DNA of 50,267 bases from Planctomycetaceae bacterium (GTDB lineage: Bacteria; Planctomycetota; Planctomycetia; Pirellulales; Thermoguttaceae), in contig JAISZO010000203.1 in NCBI GenBank assembly GCA_031269105.1, positions 1-50,267 on the forward strand, written 5' to 3'. Position numbers and translations under genes: made by a program. Every line of letters starts with the position of its first letter. Positions within the stretch are counted from its first letter, which is position 1. The notes under the pieces were generated by a model, which was not told the DNA's origin, ran no database searches, and saw only the letters and a list, made by a program, of their open reading frames with translations. Below, piece after piece: positions 28,176-38,031 of this stretch.

Positions 28176-29573
28176 ATGTCTTATCCTCAAATCGCCATTG
28201 TGGGTCGCCCAAATGTCGGCAAGTCGAGTTTGTTCAATTGGTTGATTGGCGATAGGATTTCTATTGTCGATTCCGTTGCCGGAGTAACCCGCGATAGGAT
28301 TACGTATCGGCTCGAATACGAGGGGCAAACGCTGGAGTTGGTCGATACCGGCGGAATCGGCGTCGTGGATCGCGACGATCTGTCCGAACATATTGAGCGT
28401 CAGATTCAGATTGCGCTCGAGTCGGCGGCGGTGGCGCTGTTTGTTACCGACGCGCGCGAAGGCGTAACTTCGCTCGACGAAGTGGTTGCGCAGCGGCTGC
28501 GGGAACTTTCAGCGCCGGTGATTTGCGTTGTCAACAAAGCCGATACGGAGAACGAAGCAAAGCTGGCGATTGATTTTTATCAATTCGGATGGGAAATCGT
28601 AACGGTCAGCGCGTTGCAAAAACGGGGACGATCCGCGTTGATGGACGCGATTGAGAAAAACCTTCCCGCGATTGCCGGACAAGAACAAGAAAACGATTCT
28701 TCCAATCCGACTCGCAAAAAGACGTCGGACGAAAAAGAAGAACGCGAAATGCGGATTGCAATTGTCGGACGGCGAAATGTCGGCAAAAGCACGTTTATCA
28801 ATACGCTGACGAATGAAGAGCGCGTCATTGCCAGCCCGATTCCCGGAACAACGCGCGATAGTATCGACGTGCGTTTTGAAATGGACGCAAAAACGTTTAT
28901 CGCTATTGATACGCCCGGATTCCGCAAGCGTAAAAGCGTCAAAGCCGACCTTGATTTTTATAGCGTTACCCGCGCCGAGCGAAGTATCCGCATGGCGGAC
29001 GTTGTGTTGATGTTTTTTGATTGTTCGCAACAAATTGGCAAAGTCGATAAACAGTTAGTCGGTTATATTGAGCGGCATAACAAACCGTGCATTTTCGTGG
29101 TCAATAAATGGGATTTGATGGCGGAACAAATGCCGACCGAGCGTTGGGCGGATTATCTTCGGGAAACGTTTGCGACGCTGTGGTATGTGCCGATTATTTT
29201 CGTCACCGGACTGACCGGCAAGAATTCCAAACGGCTCGTCAACCATGCTCGAATGTTGTATCATCAGAGCCGCTCGCGAACGTCAACCGCGAAACTCAAC
29301 AAATTGATAATGGCGGCTCTTGAATACAGTCCGCCGCCGTTGTATTATCATCGCAAACCGAAAATCTATTACGCCACGCAAACCGAAGTTCAGCCGCCGG
29401 AAATCGTGCTTTTCTGTAATAATCCCGACATGTTTGCGGCGGATTATCGGCGTTATCTGCTCGGCGTCTTGCGAGACGAGTTAGATTTTGGCGAAGTGCC
29501 GATTCGGTTGGTTTTCAAAAAACGGGAGGGCGGCGATTCGGAAAACGCAAGCGACACGCAACGCAAAGCGTAA
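28176..29573 (+). CDS. der: Ribosome biogenesis GTPase Der (EngA), double Era-like GTPase
   Basis: 465 residues. Essential GTPase that assists maturation of the 50S subunit. Two GTPase domains in tandem are visible. The first has P-loop GRPNVGKS at ~10-17, switch DTGG and NKAD. The second has P-loop GRRNVGKS at ~198-205, DTPG and NKWD. A charged linker (~167-190) separates them. The C-terminal ~100 residues form the KH-like RNA-binding domain (PPPLYYHRKPKIYYATQ; then FKKREGG). Length and order are normal. No strong ribosome binding site is seen before the ATG. The next gene is convergent. Confidence 0.96.
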   Translation: MSYPQIAIVGRPNVGKSSLFNWLIGDRISIVDSVAGVTRDRITYRLEYEGQTLELVDTGGIGVVDRDDLSEHIERQIQIALESAAVALFVTDAREGVTSLDEVVAQRLRELSAPVICVVNKADTENEAKLAIDFYQFGWEIVTVSALQKRGRSALMDAIEKNLPAIAGQEQENDSSNPTRKKTSDEKEEREMRIAIVGRRNVGKSTFINTLTNEERVIASPIPGTTRDSIDVRFEMDAKTFIAIDTPGFRKRKSVKADLDFYSVTRAERSIRMADVVLMFFDCSQQIGKVDKQLVGYIERHNKPCIFVVNKWDLMAEQMPTERWADYLRETFATLWYVPIIFVTGLTGKNSKRLVNHARMLYHQSRSRTSTAKLNKLIMAALEYSPPPLYYHRKPKIYYATQTEVQPPEIVLFCNNPDMFAADYRRYLLGVLRDELDFGEVPIRLVFKKREGGDSENASDTQRKA

Positions 29574-29667
29574 GAATCCGATTTCAAAATCGAACAAGTT
29601 GGCGTTGTTCAATATCGTTCATCAATGCTTCGTATTTAATCGTCGCCCATGACGCTTCGCGTTTTTC

Positions 29668-30942
29668 TTATGTCTTTTCAATTACGACGGCGACAGATCT
29701 GCCGGAACGGGTGTGGTTGAGCGATAGGACTTTCGTTTTTTGACACGATTGCGGCAAGCCGCGTACAATGCGAATCGGACACGACTTGTCAATGTTATCG
29801 CAATTGAGCGTCGGCGGAATCAATTCTTTTTGCAAGCCAATCAGCGACGCGATCAATTCTATTGTTCCCGAACCGCTGCCGGAATCGCCGAAATTTCCTT
29901 TGGGCGAAGTGACCGGCACGTCGCCTAATTCGTCGCGAATCGCTTCCGCCTCGACTCGGTCCTCCCAAACGCCGCCGAGACCGTCCGAATTGACATGGCT
30001 GAGTTCTTCCGGTTCGCAATTCGCGTCGCGCATCGCTTGACGAATCGCTTGACGAATCGCGCGTCCCGAAAACGGTTTTTGATAGACCGCCGATTCAAAT
30101 GTCGAGGCGAAACCGAGTATGCGGGCAAACGGTTTCGCGCCGCGAGCGTCCGCCGTTTCACGGGATTCGATAATTAACGCGGCGGCGCCTTCGCTCAACA
30201 CGGTTCCGCGACGGTCCGCGTCGTAAGGACGCGGATGCGACGCGGCGTTTCCATTTGCGGTCGAAACAAGATTGTGCGTTTTACTTCGAGCAAGGAACAA
30301 CGGATTCATGCGGTTTCCCGTTCCGCCGCAAATCATCGCGTCCGCCTGACCGCGTTCAATCGTGCGAGCGGCTTCGGAAACCGCCGCTAAACCCGAACAT
30401 CGGCGCAAGGTTATCGTGTTATTCGGACCGCGCGCGTCGAAAGCAATCGCCATTTGTCCCGCCACAAGATTGGGAAGATATTTCAACATCCAAAGCGGAA
30501 AAATTTTCGGCAGCGCCTCCGTCCCCCAACGCGAAAATTCAATTTTGTCCTCAACCCGACAAACGCGAAACGCATCGACCAACTCGTCTAATTCCAAACC
30601 GATCAAATCCGAACCGAATACAACGCCAAGACGTTCCGGCGGCACGGACGGATTTTCGCTGTTGACCGTCATTTCCGCGTGTTCCAGCGCATGAATTGCC
30701 GCAATGTAACCAAGCTGAATGTCGCGGCTCATATTTTTAATGTTTTTTCGCGGTTTGACGTAATCGCGGGCGCGGACGTCCGGCGTAACGCCTCCCCAAA
30801 GCGGAGCGCGTTCCGACTCAAACGTTTTGACAACGCCAATACCGCTTCGCCCTTCGCAAAGCGAATTCCAATATGTTTCCAGATCGTTTCCAATCGGGCT
30901 GAGTACCCCCATCCCTGTTATGACAATTTCTTTGTGTAGCAT
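29668..30942 (-). CDS. Divergent beta-ketoacyl-ACP synthase (FabF/KS-like)
   Basis: 424 residues with the thiolase fold of KAS II-type enzymes: N-terminus EIVITGMGVLSPIGND, GPNNTITLRRCSGLAAVSEA with the nucleophile at C182, and PYDADRRGTVLSEGAAALIIE. The triad seems altered. The first His (HGTGT in normal enzymes) aligns with H316 in SHVNSDGLGG, but the second (KxxxGH) reads KGNFGDSGSGSG with Asp353 in place of His. The closing GFGGTN motif is also replaced (LNHTRSG). It keeps the Cys, so it is not a plain chain-length factor. It may be a special condensing enzyme or have lost decarboxylation activity. No other lipid or polyketide genes are adjacent. The ribosome binding site is weak. Confidence 0.85.
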   Translation of the reverse strand: MLHKEIVITGMGVLSPIGNDLETYWNSLCEGRSGIGVVKTFESERAPLWGGVTPDVRARDYVKPRKNIKNMSRDIQLGYIAAIHALEHAEMTVNSENPSVPPERLGVVFGSDLIGLELDELVDAFRVCRVEDKIEFSRWGTEALPKIFPLWMLKYLPNLVAGQMAIAFDARGPNNTITLRRCSGLAAVSEAARTIERGQADAMICGGTGNRMNPLFLARSKTHNLVSTANGNAASHPRPYDADRRGTVLSEGAAALIIESRETADARGAKPFARILGFASTFESAVYQKPFSGRAIRQAIRQAMRDANCEPEELSHVNSDGLGGVWEDRVEAEAIRDELGDVPVTSPKGNFGDSGSGSGTIELIASLIGLQKELIPPTLNCDNIDKSCPIRIVRGLPQSCQKTKVLSLNHTRSGRSVAVVIEKT

Positions 30943-31030
30943 CCGTTTAAGGTAAAAAAGGTAAAAATGTGTCGGTAAACTTATGTTTTTTCACTTGCTT
31001 ACGCTTCGTGATCTGATTATTGTGGATGTG

Positions 31031-32072
31031 TTATTCTTGACTTTCTTCATCTTCGCTTTCCAATTGTTGAAGAATCAAATTGCGTAACTCTTCTTTGTTG
31101 GGAAGGTATAATTGATATTTGGAACCGGCTGTTCATGCCGTATGTGGCGTATTCGACTAACAATTCGTCTTTTTCTTTCGACAAGATAATACCGATAGGC
31201 GGATTATCTCCTTCAATGTTTTCTTCTTTGGCAAAATATCCCATGTACATATTTATTTGTCCGACGTCGTTATGTTTGACCTCGCGGATTTTCAAGTCAA
31301 TCAATACAAAACAGCGGAGAATGCGATGATAAAATACCAAGTCCACACGGTATGGCGTATTGTTTATCGTCATCCGGTACTGCCTCGCGAAAAACGTGAA
31401 TCCTTTGCCTAATTCCAATAAAAACGATTGCAAATTATTGAGCAGCCGTAATTCAAGTTCCGTTTCAGAAATGGAATACGGTTCGGAAATTTTGAGAAAT
31501 TCAAAGACATACATATCTTTGATAATATCGGTAGGCGATTCAACAATTTGACCGTGTTTTGCTAACGGTAAAACTTTTTCTTTCTCTTTTGACAAAGCCA
31601 GACGTAAAAACAATCCCGAATCTTTTTGCCGTTTGAGTTCAGGGACAGACCAATGTTCAATCAATGCTTGCTGTTCATAAAAACTGCGTTCTAAATCGTC
31701 GTCAATTTTCAGTAGTTCGAAGTAATGAGACCAACTCAATTTGTGAGAAAGCTTCTCACAAATTGGGTAGCGGATATATAATAACCTCATATAATTGAGA
31801 TTAGATCGACTGAACCCTTTGCCGTGCAATAGTTTAAGGTCACGTGACAGCTTTTCTAAAAGTGCGCTGCCGTACACCGCTTTTTCTTTTCCTTGTTGTT
31901 CATATTCGACAATATACTGTCCGATTTTCCAGTAAGTTTCGACAAGACAATTATGTATGGCTATTATTGCACGGTTTTGTTCTTGCGAAAATTCTGCAGA
32001 AATTTGTTGTACTAATTCTTCGTATGGTTTTGAAGATTCTTGGTTTGTGAGGATTTTGTTCATATTTACCAC
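31031..32072 (-). pseudogene. YhcG/DUF1016-type PDDEXK nuclease, C-terminal frameshift
   Basis: The frame from 32072 gives 341 residues. An N-terminal DUF1016 helical domain (FSQEQNRAIIAIHNCLVETYW; WSHYFELLKIDD) is followed by a PDDEXK nuclease domain with the catalytic pattern in RVDLVFYH and CFVLIDLKI. YhcG-like proteins are stand-alone or restriction-associated nucleases of uncertain role. After YATYGMNS the visible frame loses the family pattern and stops at 31047. In another frame, 31127 down to 31031 restores the expected family end (SKYQLYLPNKEEL) and a stop, so one frameshift lies near 31122-31140. This may be a real lesion or a sequence error; the protein is otherwise complete. Confidence 0.8.
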
Positions 32073-32273
32073 ACGATTTTTACTTGTCTATGCAAATTAT
32101 GTTCAATTTATGCGATGGCTTCGTACCAATCGGAAAAGTAAATTAAAAATTTCTTTTTTGAATTTTGTTTTTATTCTGTTACGGTTTTAGTATTCAAGAT
32201 TTTGAGGAAATTTTATTCAATTGAGCAACTCTTCCGTTTGTTTTCAAGTTGAACGTTATTGTTTGATAAATTT

Positions 32274-32696
32274 TTATTTGGGTTGTATTTCGTTGTTTTG
32301 TTGTTTGATTTGAGAAATAATCCATTCCGTTCCATTTTTATTCCAGTTTTTACATAATAGGATCAACGCGCGTATCAACCAAATAAAAAAAACGACCATC
32401 GAAATAAAAAATATTGCAAACCATTGTTCTTTGGTCAAATAAAATTTATCTTTAAAATCTGCGGTAATGAGAGTTATAAGACATGTTATAAAAAGTCCCA
32501 ATGGAGCAATCCAAGCATTTTGAGATAATATAGCATTTTGATTTTCAATGAACGCAAGTTTTAATTTGTCTTGAGTTGTCATTATCACTTCTTGTTCGAG
32601 ATTAACGTGTATCGTTATATTTTTCCCAAATTCGCTATGGATACTTATTGATTTGCCGCGATCGCTATGTTCTTTGCTACTTCGTTGTGGACACAT
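32274..32696 (-). CDS. Small two-helix membrane protein, unknown
   Basis: 140 residues. Two membrane helices (WIAPLGLFITCLITLITA and WFAIFFISMVVFFIWLIRAL) follow a polar N-terminus. AGAGGG just upstream supports the ATG at 32696, and its start overlaps the end of the preceding gene by 20 bases, so the two are likely translated together. Another possible start is the ATG 38 codons in (MTTQDKLKL), which would leave mainly the membrane part. No family recognised. Confidence 0.6.
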   Translation of the reverse strand: MCPQRSSKEHSDRGKSISIHSEFGKNITIHVNLEQEVIMTTQDKLKLAFIENQNAILSQNAWIAPLGLFITCLITLITADFKDKFYLTKEQWFAIFFISMVVFFIWLIRALILLCKNWNKNGTEWIISQIKQQNNEIQPK

Positions 32697-32967
32697 TTTT
32701 TCCCTCTTGAGATGGTAATAATCCTAATATACCTAAAGCATGTTGACTGACAAAACCGCAATGATTACAAATAAGTCCTATCGTAGGCAATGCCGTAGTA
32801 GTGAGTTGATAAGCATAAAGCTGTTCTTGTAAGTTATTTAAAAAATAGCCGTCCGCAATAGAAAAATCGTTATTATGACACATTGGACAACAAAATGTAT
32901 CCGGTAATTCTTCGATAATTTTTTCTCTGATTTTTCTCTTTTTTTCTTCATTTAACATAATTCTCAT
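32677..32967 (-). CDS. Small zinc-ribbon protein, unknown
   Basis: 96 residues. Two CxxC pairs (CCPMC at ~26-30 and CNHC at ~67-70) suggest a zinc ribbon; a charged N-terminal helix (EEKKRKIREKIIEEL) precedes them. It overlaps the membrane-protein gene by 20 bases, forming a probable two-gene unit. An AAGGG lies 14 bases before the ATG, too far to be decisive. No named family. Confidence 0.6.
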   Translation of the reverse strand: MRIMLNEEKKRKIREKIIEELPDTFCCPMCHNNDFSIADGYFLNNLQEQLYAYQLTTTALPTIGLICNHCGFVSQHALGILGLLPSQEGKNVSTTK

Positions 32968-33002
32968 AGTTTTAATATTCCCTTAAATACAATTTTTCTC
33001 TT

Positions 33003-34136
33003 TTACTTTAACGATTTGATATAAACCCGATACGTTTTATAACGTTTTGCTCCGACTCGCTCAATGATTCGGTTGATTTTCGCGTTGTCTTCGTCCGTCC
33101 AGCTTAATTCGCCGGCTTTGAATTTTCGCGTATTTTTGCCGTAATTCAACGTTTCAAGAATGAGACGCTCCGCAATGCCGCGTTGACGGTATTCCGGCAA
33201 AACGCAAAGCACCATCATTCGCGCGGTTTCTATTTGTTTCAAACCGCGATAAAACCGCCATATTCCAATCGGCAATCCCCGCCATGTCAGACGTCCGTTG
33301 AGCGGACGAATCGCTTCGTTCAAATCGGGCATTGTCACCGAGAAACCAATCGGTTCGCCGTCCTTTTCCGCGAGCAAAACCATATTTTCATCGCCGAATA
33401 TGCTTAACTGTTTGGCGTAATAATGCACTTCGGCGTCGGTCAATTTGACGCACGCCCACCACCAGTTTTTTCTCGCGTGATCATAAATTTTCATACACCG
33501 CTGCACGTCGTTTTCAAAATTGCGTTTCGAAAACGGACGCACCGTGATTCCCGTTTGACGCGACGTAATGCGTTCGAGAAACGGCTGCCATTTTTTCACA
33601 ATGTCGTAAGGATCGTTAAACCACCAGGCGTAAAGGTCTTTGTTTTTTTTAAATCCCCACGCTTCGATTCGTTGCGGATAATACGGCGGATTATGCGGCA
33701 TCATCAAACGCGGCGGAGAATCGAAACCGTCAATCAAAGCGCCGCATTCGTAATTGGTCGAATACGTCGTCGGTCCCATGATCGCGTTACGTCCTTTTTT
33801 GCGAACCCATGCCGACGCCCGTTCAAAAAGCGAGTCGGCAACTTCTTGATCGTCAACCGACTCGAACAATCCGAAGTTGCCGATATTCGTTCCGTTTTGT
33901 TCGTTATAATGCGGGTCGTCCGACGCCAAAATCCGTCCGACAACTTCGCCGTCGCGGACGGCAAGAAATTTCACCGCATCTCCGTGTTTCAAAAACGGAT
34001 GCTTTTTCGGATTGAGCGTATTCCGAACATCAATTTTCAACGGCGGAATCCAATACGGGTCGTTCCGATAAATTTGCCAAGGAAAATCAATAAACTGAGC
34101 AAGCTCTTTTGATGTGCTAACTTCTTTAACTATCAC
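33003..34136 (-). CDS. GNAT-like acyltransferase family protein, paralogue 1
   Basis: 377 residues from a GTG at 34136. The frame extends to 34232, but a promoter-like pair (34194-34223) lies inside that extension, and the paralogue next door aligns from this region (RLVIVKEVSTS against LQIIQVESSRD). Both carry FPW-IY-NDPYWIPP near the start, GR(I)xA, FGFFES-D, GPxxxSxN and a C-terminal LP(E)YRxRGIAERL, a GNAT-type acetyl-CoA binding loop. These are cytoplasmic members of a broad GNAT family whose substrates are unknown. No enzyme assignment is justified. Confidence 0.8.
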   Translation of the reverse strand: MIVKEVSTSKELAQFIDFPWQIYRNDPYWIPPLKIDVRNTLNPKKHPFLKHGDAVKFLAVRDGEVVGRILASDDPHYNEQNGTNIGNFGLFESVDDQEVADSLFERASAWVRKKGRNAIMGPTTYSTNYECGALIDGFDSPPRLMMPHNPPYYPQRIEAWGFKKNKDLYAWWFNDPYDIVKKWQPFLERITSRQTGITVRPFSKRNFENDVQRCMKIYDHARKNWWWACVKLTDAEVHYYAKQLSIFGDENMVLLAEKDGEPIGFSVTMPDLNEAIRPLNGRLTWRGLPIGIWRFYRGLKQIETARMMVLCVLPEYRQRGIAERLILETLNYGKNTRKFKAGELSWTDEDNAKINRIIERVGAKRYKTYRVYIKSLK

Positions 34137-34193
34137 GAGTCGTTTAACCTTTATTATTAGGCAGAAAACGGGAATATTAAAAGTTGAACGAGC

Positions 34194-34223
34194 GTTATAC
34201 CATCGTTTCGACGGAAACGGCAA
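34194..34223 (-). promoter_or_regulatory. Putative promoter for GNAT paralogue 1
   Basis: On the minus strand TTGCCG (34218-34223) and TATAAC (34194-34199), spacing 18. It would start transcripts about 50 bases upstream of the GTG at 34136, and so rules out the longer ORF start at 34232. Confidence 0.5.
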
Positions 34224-34267
34224 TTTTTCCAACTTTTAACTTTTTGTTTTTTAATTTTCAACTTTTT

Positions 34268-35434
34268 TCATTGCGGCATATTTTCTATCGCTTTCAGCGA
34301 ATCCTGACCAGTTTCCGGGTAATCGTAAATACGGTAGGTTTTATTGCGGATCGCTCCTCCTTTTTCGAGACTTCCGCGCGAAAAACGGTTCGACTCCAAG
34401 ACCCACGAAAACTCCGCTTCTTCAATTCCCCAATCTAGCACTTTCGGCACCAGCGCGTCCATGAGCAGCAACGGCAATCCCTGCAACTGATATTCCGGCA
34501 GGACATTGGTGCTTAAAACGCGTATCCGTTTAATTCTTTCTTTATGACGCAGCAATTTCAGAAAACCGAACGGAAATAATCTTCCATCAATTTCTTTAAT
34601 GCGCGGGTTATAATCCGGCAACACAAACGCCGCGCCAACCATTTTGCCTTTGACTTCAACCGCGACGGCAAGTTCCGGCACAATCAAATATCTCAACCCC
34701 GACGCCATCTGTTTGAGTTCCGCATCCGACATCGGCACGAATCCCCAAGTGTTGGTCAGCGACCGATTGTAAATATTCAAAAATAACTCGACGTCGCGCA
34801 TAAAATGCCGTTTGTCAAGCGAGCGAACTGTTGCTCCGGTTCGTTCCGCCACAATCTTTGAAATTGGCAGCAGTTTTTCGCGGATTTTCGGAAGCATATT
34901 GATATTTCCCCAATACGAATACAAATCCTGCGATTTTCGAAAACCGTATTCTTCGACTAACCGTTCATAATAAGGCGGATTGTAAGTCATCATAAAATAA
35001 GGAGTTGAGTCAAATCCGTCAATCAAAAGCCCAAGCGTATGATTTAGCGACGGATTCACCGGTCCCCGCACGATTTTCATACCTTTTTGCTGAAGCCAAC
35101 CAAACGCGGCGTCAAAAAGTAGGTGAGAAACTTCAGGATTGTCAATCGACTCAAAGAAACCAAAAAATCCGATATTTTCGTTATAACGCTCGATATGGCT
35201 ACGATTTACGATAGCGGCAATCCGTCCGACAACTTCATTGTTTTTTACAGCAATAAACGTCTGACACTCATTTTTTTTATAAAAAGGGCAAAACGCGTAA
35301 TTAACGAGAGATTTTTGTTCGCTTTGTATCGGCGGAATCCAATAGGGATTATTTTTGTATAAAATCCACGGAAACTCCAGGAATCGCTTTTTGTCGCGCG
35401 AAGATTCAACTTGGATAATCTGTAATTTATTCAT
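34268..35434 (-). CDS. GNAT-like acyltransferase family protein, paralogue 2
   Basis: 388 residues, clearly the tandem paralogue of the gene downstream at 33003. Shared landmarks: FPWILYKNNPYWIPP (~21-35), VVGRIAAI, FFGFFESIDNPEV, GPVNPSLNHTLG, MTYNPPYY and, late, LPEYQLQGLPLLLMDALV. The C-terminal third carries the GNAT-like acyl-CoA fold. The gap between the two genes (about 130 bases) contains a promoter for the second, so they are not a tight operon. Substrate unknown. Confidence 0.82.
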   Translation of the reverse strand: MNKLQIIQVESSRDKKRFLEFPWILYKNNPYWIPPIQSEQKSLVNYAFCPFYKKNECQTFIAVKNNEVVGRIAAIVNRSHIERYNENIGFFGFFESIDNPEVSHLLFDAAFGWLQQKGMKIVRGPVNPSLNHTLGLLIDGFDSTPYFMMTYNPPYYERLVEEYGFRKSQDLYSYWGNINMLPKIREKLLPISKIVAERTGATVRSLDKRHFMRDVELFLNIYNRSLTNTWGFVPMSDAELKQMASGLRYLIVPELAVAVEVKGKMVGAAFVLPDYNPRIKEIDGRLFPFGFLKLLRHKERIKRIRVLSTNVLPEYQLQGLPLLLMDALVPKVLDWGIEEAEFSWVLESNRFSRGSLEKGGAIRNKTYRIYDYPETGQDSLKAIENMPQ

Positions 35435-35743
35435 ATTTCAAAAGTTGAATTTTGTAATGTTGTTGACGCTGTTGTTACCGTGATATTTACTATTTATCGG
35501 AAAAACGCAACGAGAGCATTATAACAGAGATAGCGAATATGGTCAAAGCAAGGGCGGGGAGATATTTTGCAATTATTCAGGAGTAATGTTTACCTGAAAA
35601 CCGCGTTCCTTGCGGGACGCATCCGCCAAATGGAAAACGAACATAGAAAAGATGAAACGTGCGGCGGTTGCACGGGAATGGCGGCGCGGTCTTTGTCTCC
35701 CCAAAACGATTTCGCGTTCTTCTTGGAACAAAAATGACGGCTT
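35435..35743. other. Spacer between GNAT paralogue 2 and leuC
   Basis: About 300 bases without a supported gene. 35600-35660 contains ACCGCGTTCCTTGCGGGACG, related to the dispersed spacer motifs. A 113-codon plus-strand frame (35610-35951) overlaps leuC on the other strand and is rejected. Confidence 0.5.
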
Positions 35744-37177
35744 TTATTCTTTTTCCCAATTTCTAACGTCCGTGAAATGTCCGGCAATTGCGGCGGCGGC
35801 AGCCATTGCGGGAGAAACAAGATGCGTCCGCGCGTCTTTTCCCATGCGTCCTTCAAAATTGCGGTTACTCGTTCCGGCGCAACGTTTTCCTTTTGGCACG
35901 CGATCGGGATTCATCGCCAAACACATACTGCAACCGGGTTCGCGCCATTGAAAACCGGCTTCCGTGAAAATTTTGTCCAATCCTTCCGCTTCCGCCTGAC
36001 GCTTGACCATTCCGCTTCCCGGCACAACAAGAGCAGTGACGGACTTTTGCACTTTTTTTCCTTTGGCGAGAGCGGTTTTGATAATTTCCGCCGCCGCACG
36101 TAAATCTTCAATCCGTCCATTCGTGCATGAGCCGATAAAAACGTAATCCACTTGAATATTTGTTACCGAATCGCCGGATTTTACGTTCATATATTCTAAC
36201 GCCGATTCGACGTTTTTTCGAGCAATCGGATCGTCGTAATCGCTTGTATGCGGAATTGTTGCGCTGATTCCAACGACTTGTCCGGGATTTGTTCCCCATG
36301 TGACTTGCGGCTCGATTTCTGTTGCGTCAATCGTAATTTCACGGTCAAATTTCGCATCGGAATCGGTTGTCAGCGTTTTCCAGTAAGCAACGGCGGTCTC
36401 CCAATCCGCGCCTTGCGGAGCGTGATTTCGACCTTTTAGATACGCAAATGTCGTTTCATCGGGAGCGACCATCCCGAAACGCGCTCCGGCTTCAATCGTC
36501 ATATTACAAATCGTCATTCGTTCTTCCATCGTCATCGCGCGAATGACTTCGCCGGCATATTCGATGCAATATCCGGCGCCGCCTTGAGTTGTAATTTTTC
36601 CAATAATCGACAAAATTAAATCTTTTGCCGACACGTCGGGCTGTAATTTTCCGTTGACAGTGATACGGAACGTTTTGGGCGGTTTTTGCCGAAGCGTTTG
36701 CGTCGCAAAGACATGCTCCACTTCGCTTGTTCCGATTCCAAACGCCAACGCTCCAAACGCCCCGTGCGTTGCCGTATGACTATCGCCGCAAACAATCGTC
36801 ATTCCCGGTTGAGTGTAACCTTGTTCCGGTACGACAACGTGAACGACTCCTTGATCGGGATCGTCAACGTCGTAAAGTTTGAAATCGAAATCCTTTGCGT
36901 TCTGCCGCAATGTCTCAATCTGCTGTCTGGCAATCGGATCGGCGATTGGTTTCGAGCGGTCGGTCGTCGGCACGTCGTGATCTTGGACGCCGACAACCCG
37001 ATTTTTGCGGCGTAATTTTCTTCCCGCAAGTCGAAGTCCTTCAAACGCTTGCGGACTTGTTACCTCGTGACAAAGCTGCAAGTCGATATAAAGAAGCGTA
37101 TCGCCTGCCGGTTCAACGCGAACAACGTGGTCGTCCCAAATTTTCTGAAACATTGTGCGGGGAGAAGTCATTGACAT
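35744..37177 (-). CDS. leuC: 3-isopropylmalate dehydratase large subunit
   Basis: 477 residues. Isomerises 2-isopropylmalate to 3-isopropylmalate in leucine biosynthesis, with LeuD and a [4Fe-4S] cluster. The three cluster cysteines are visible: C351 in [14 protein letters not shown], and C416 and C419 in [24 protein letters not shown] and [20 protein letters not shown] confirm the LeuC type. Length is standard. LeuD is not in the next positions of this window: downstream are the GNAT-like genes, and upstream is a repeat-filled spacer. The first ATG is taken; the second, two codons later, is equally possible. Confidence 0.95.
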   Translation of the reverse strand: MSMTSPRTMFQKIWDDHVVRVEPAGDTLLYIDLQLCHEVTSPQAFEGLRLAGRKLRRKNRVVGVQDHDVPTTDRSKPIADPIARQQIETLRQNAKDFDFKLYDVDDPDQGVVHVVVPEQGYTQPGMTIVCGDSHTATHGAFGALAFGIGTSEVEHVFATQTLRQKPPKTFRITVNGKLQPDVSAKDLILSIIGKITTQGGAGYCIEYAGEVIRAMTMEERMTICNMTIEAGARFGMVAPDETTFAYLKGRNHAPQGADWETAVAYWKTLTTDSDAKFDREITIDATEIEPQVTWGTNPGQVVGISATIPHTSDYDDPIARKNVESALEYMNVKSGDSVTNIQVDYVFIGSCTNGRIEDLRAAAEIIKTALAKGKKVQKSVTALVVPGSGMVKRQAEAEGLDKIFTEAGFQWREPGCSMCLAMNPDRVPKGKRCAGTSNRNFEGRMGKDARTHLVSPAMAAAAAIAGHFTDVRNWEKE

Positions 37178-37933
37178 AATTCGTGAATTTGACGCCTATA
37201 TCGTAATGAAAATGAAATTTACAACGAATGTTTATTTATTATCCAATTTTACTCATTGACGTCAACACGTTCACCACGAAGTCGCGAAGAAGCACGAAGG
37301 AAGCACGAAGTTTTTTTAAGTGGGCAAATGATTGTTTTCATCACAGAGCCAAAAATTCCGCATAAAATTCCCCTCCGTTGAAGCGGCGCAGCCCTACAAA
37401 ACGTGAGTTCAACACGATTTCGTCCCAACAAGGCAATGAGAATAAAATATTGGTAGCCCCGCGCGTAAGCAAGGGGTTTCGGTTGGGAATGTTACCCCCG
37501 TCGCTTACCGCTCACGGGTTGCCAAGCGGAAATAAAATGAAACGCAATACCCGTTTGAACACCCTACCTGTAAAGACGAAATGATGCATAACCTACGGCA
37601 AAACGTTTAAATTACTTATATTGCCATTAATCACGGAAATTTTAATCGGCGGTTTATTCACGAACAGTTATACGCTCACCAATCGTTGTAATAATCAAAT
37701 TCTAATACTTCGGCGAAAAAAAATAATAGAATTTTAAAATAATGTTGCCTCTGATTGCATAAAAACCGTTTCGATGGACGATATAAAAATCAGGAATTTT
37801 TACCGAAAGGCAAGCGCAAAAATTACGAAATTGTAATAACGTCCTTCTATTCCGGTAAAATTGCGGGAGAATAAGCGTTATTCCCCGTAAGTAAGAGCGA
37901 CAAGATTTTCACAAAGACTCAGGAGGAGCTAGC
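37178..37933. other. Repeat-rich spacer upstream of the second autotransporter
   Basis: No supported gene. 37270-37330 carries the CACCACGAAG-type dispersed repeat; 37327-37380 a partial folded repeat; 37440-37585 the left direct repeat of the autotransporter cassette. 37600-37920 is AT-rich and is the presumed promoter region, with the ribosome binding site AGGAGGAG at its end (37921-37928). Confidence 0.6.
37440..37585 (+). repeat. Left direct repeat flanking the autotransporter cassette
   Basis: GAATAAAATATTGG, then AGCCCCGCGCGTAAGCAAGG and GTTTCGGTTGGGAATGTT, then after a short gap ATGAAACGCAATACCCGTTT and GAACACCCTACC. The same blocks occur in the same order and orientation at 41573-41812. 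Confidence 0.8.
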
Positions 37934-37936
37934 ATG
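37921..37936 (+). promoter_or_regulatory. Strong ribosome binding site and ATG of the phase-variable autotransporter
   Basis: AGGAGGAG at 37921-37928 and ATG at 37934-37936. From this ATG the first codons read MENHPSFLPPPP and then, because of the 12-C run, ALVCVF and a stop at 37988-37990. The main body of the autotransporter lies in the +1 shifted frame. This is the only start site with a real binding site in the region. Confidence 0.8.
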
Positions 37937-37957
37937 GAAAATCACCCAAGTTTTTTA

Positions 37958-37969
37958 CCCCCCCCCCCC
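37958..37969. repeat. Poly-C tract (12 C), putative phase-variation switch
   Basis: Twelve consecutive C residues, eight codons after the ATG at 37934. With 12 C the start frame ends after 18 codons. With 13 or 10 C it would run into the ORF at 38032 and add a basic N-region (GKRVG) to the hydrophobic core LFLASITTATC, making a normal signal peptide. Confidence 0.85.
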
Positions 37970-38031
37970 GCACTAGTCTGTGTATTTTAACAGGCAAGCG
38001 AGATTTCAACTCCTTTGGGAAAAGGGTTGGA

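Noticed and set aside
34137-34232. Longer N-terminus for GNAT paralogue 1 (ATG at 34232)
   Set aside because: A promoter-like pair lies within it, and the paralogue aligns only from the region of the GTG at 34136.
35610-35951. 113-codon plus-strand frame
   Set aside because: Its larger part is antisense to leuC and it has no ribosome binding site.
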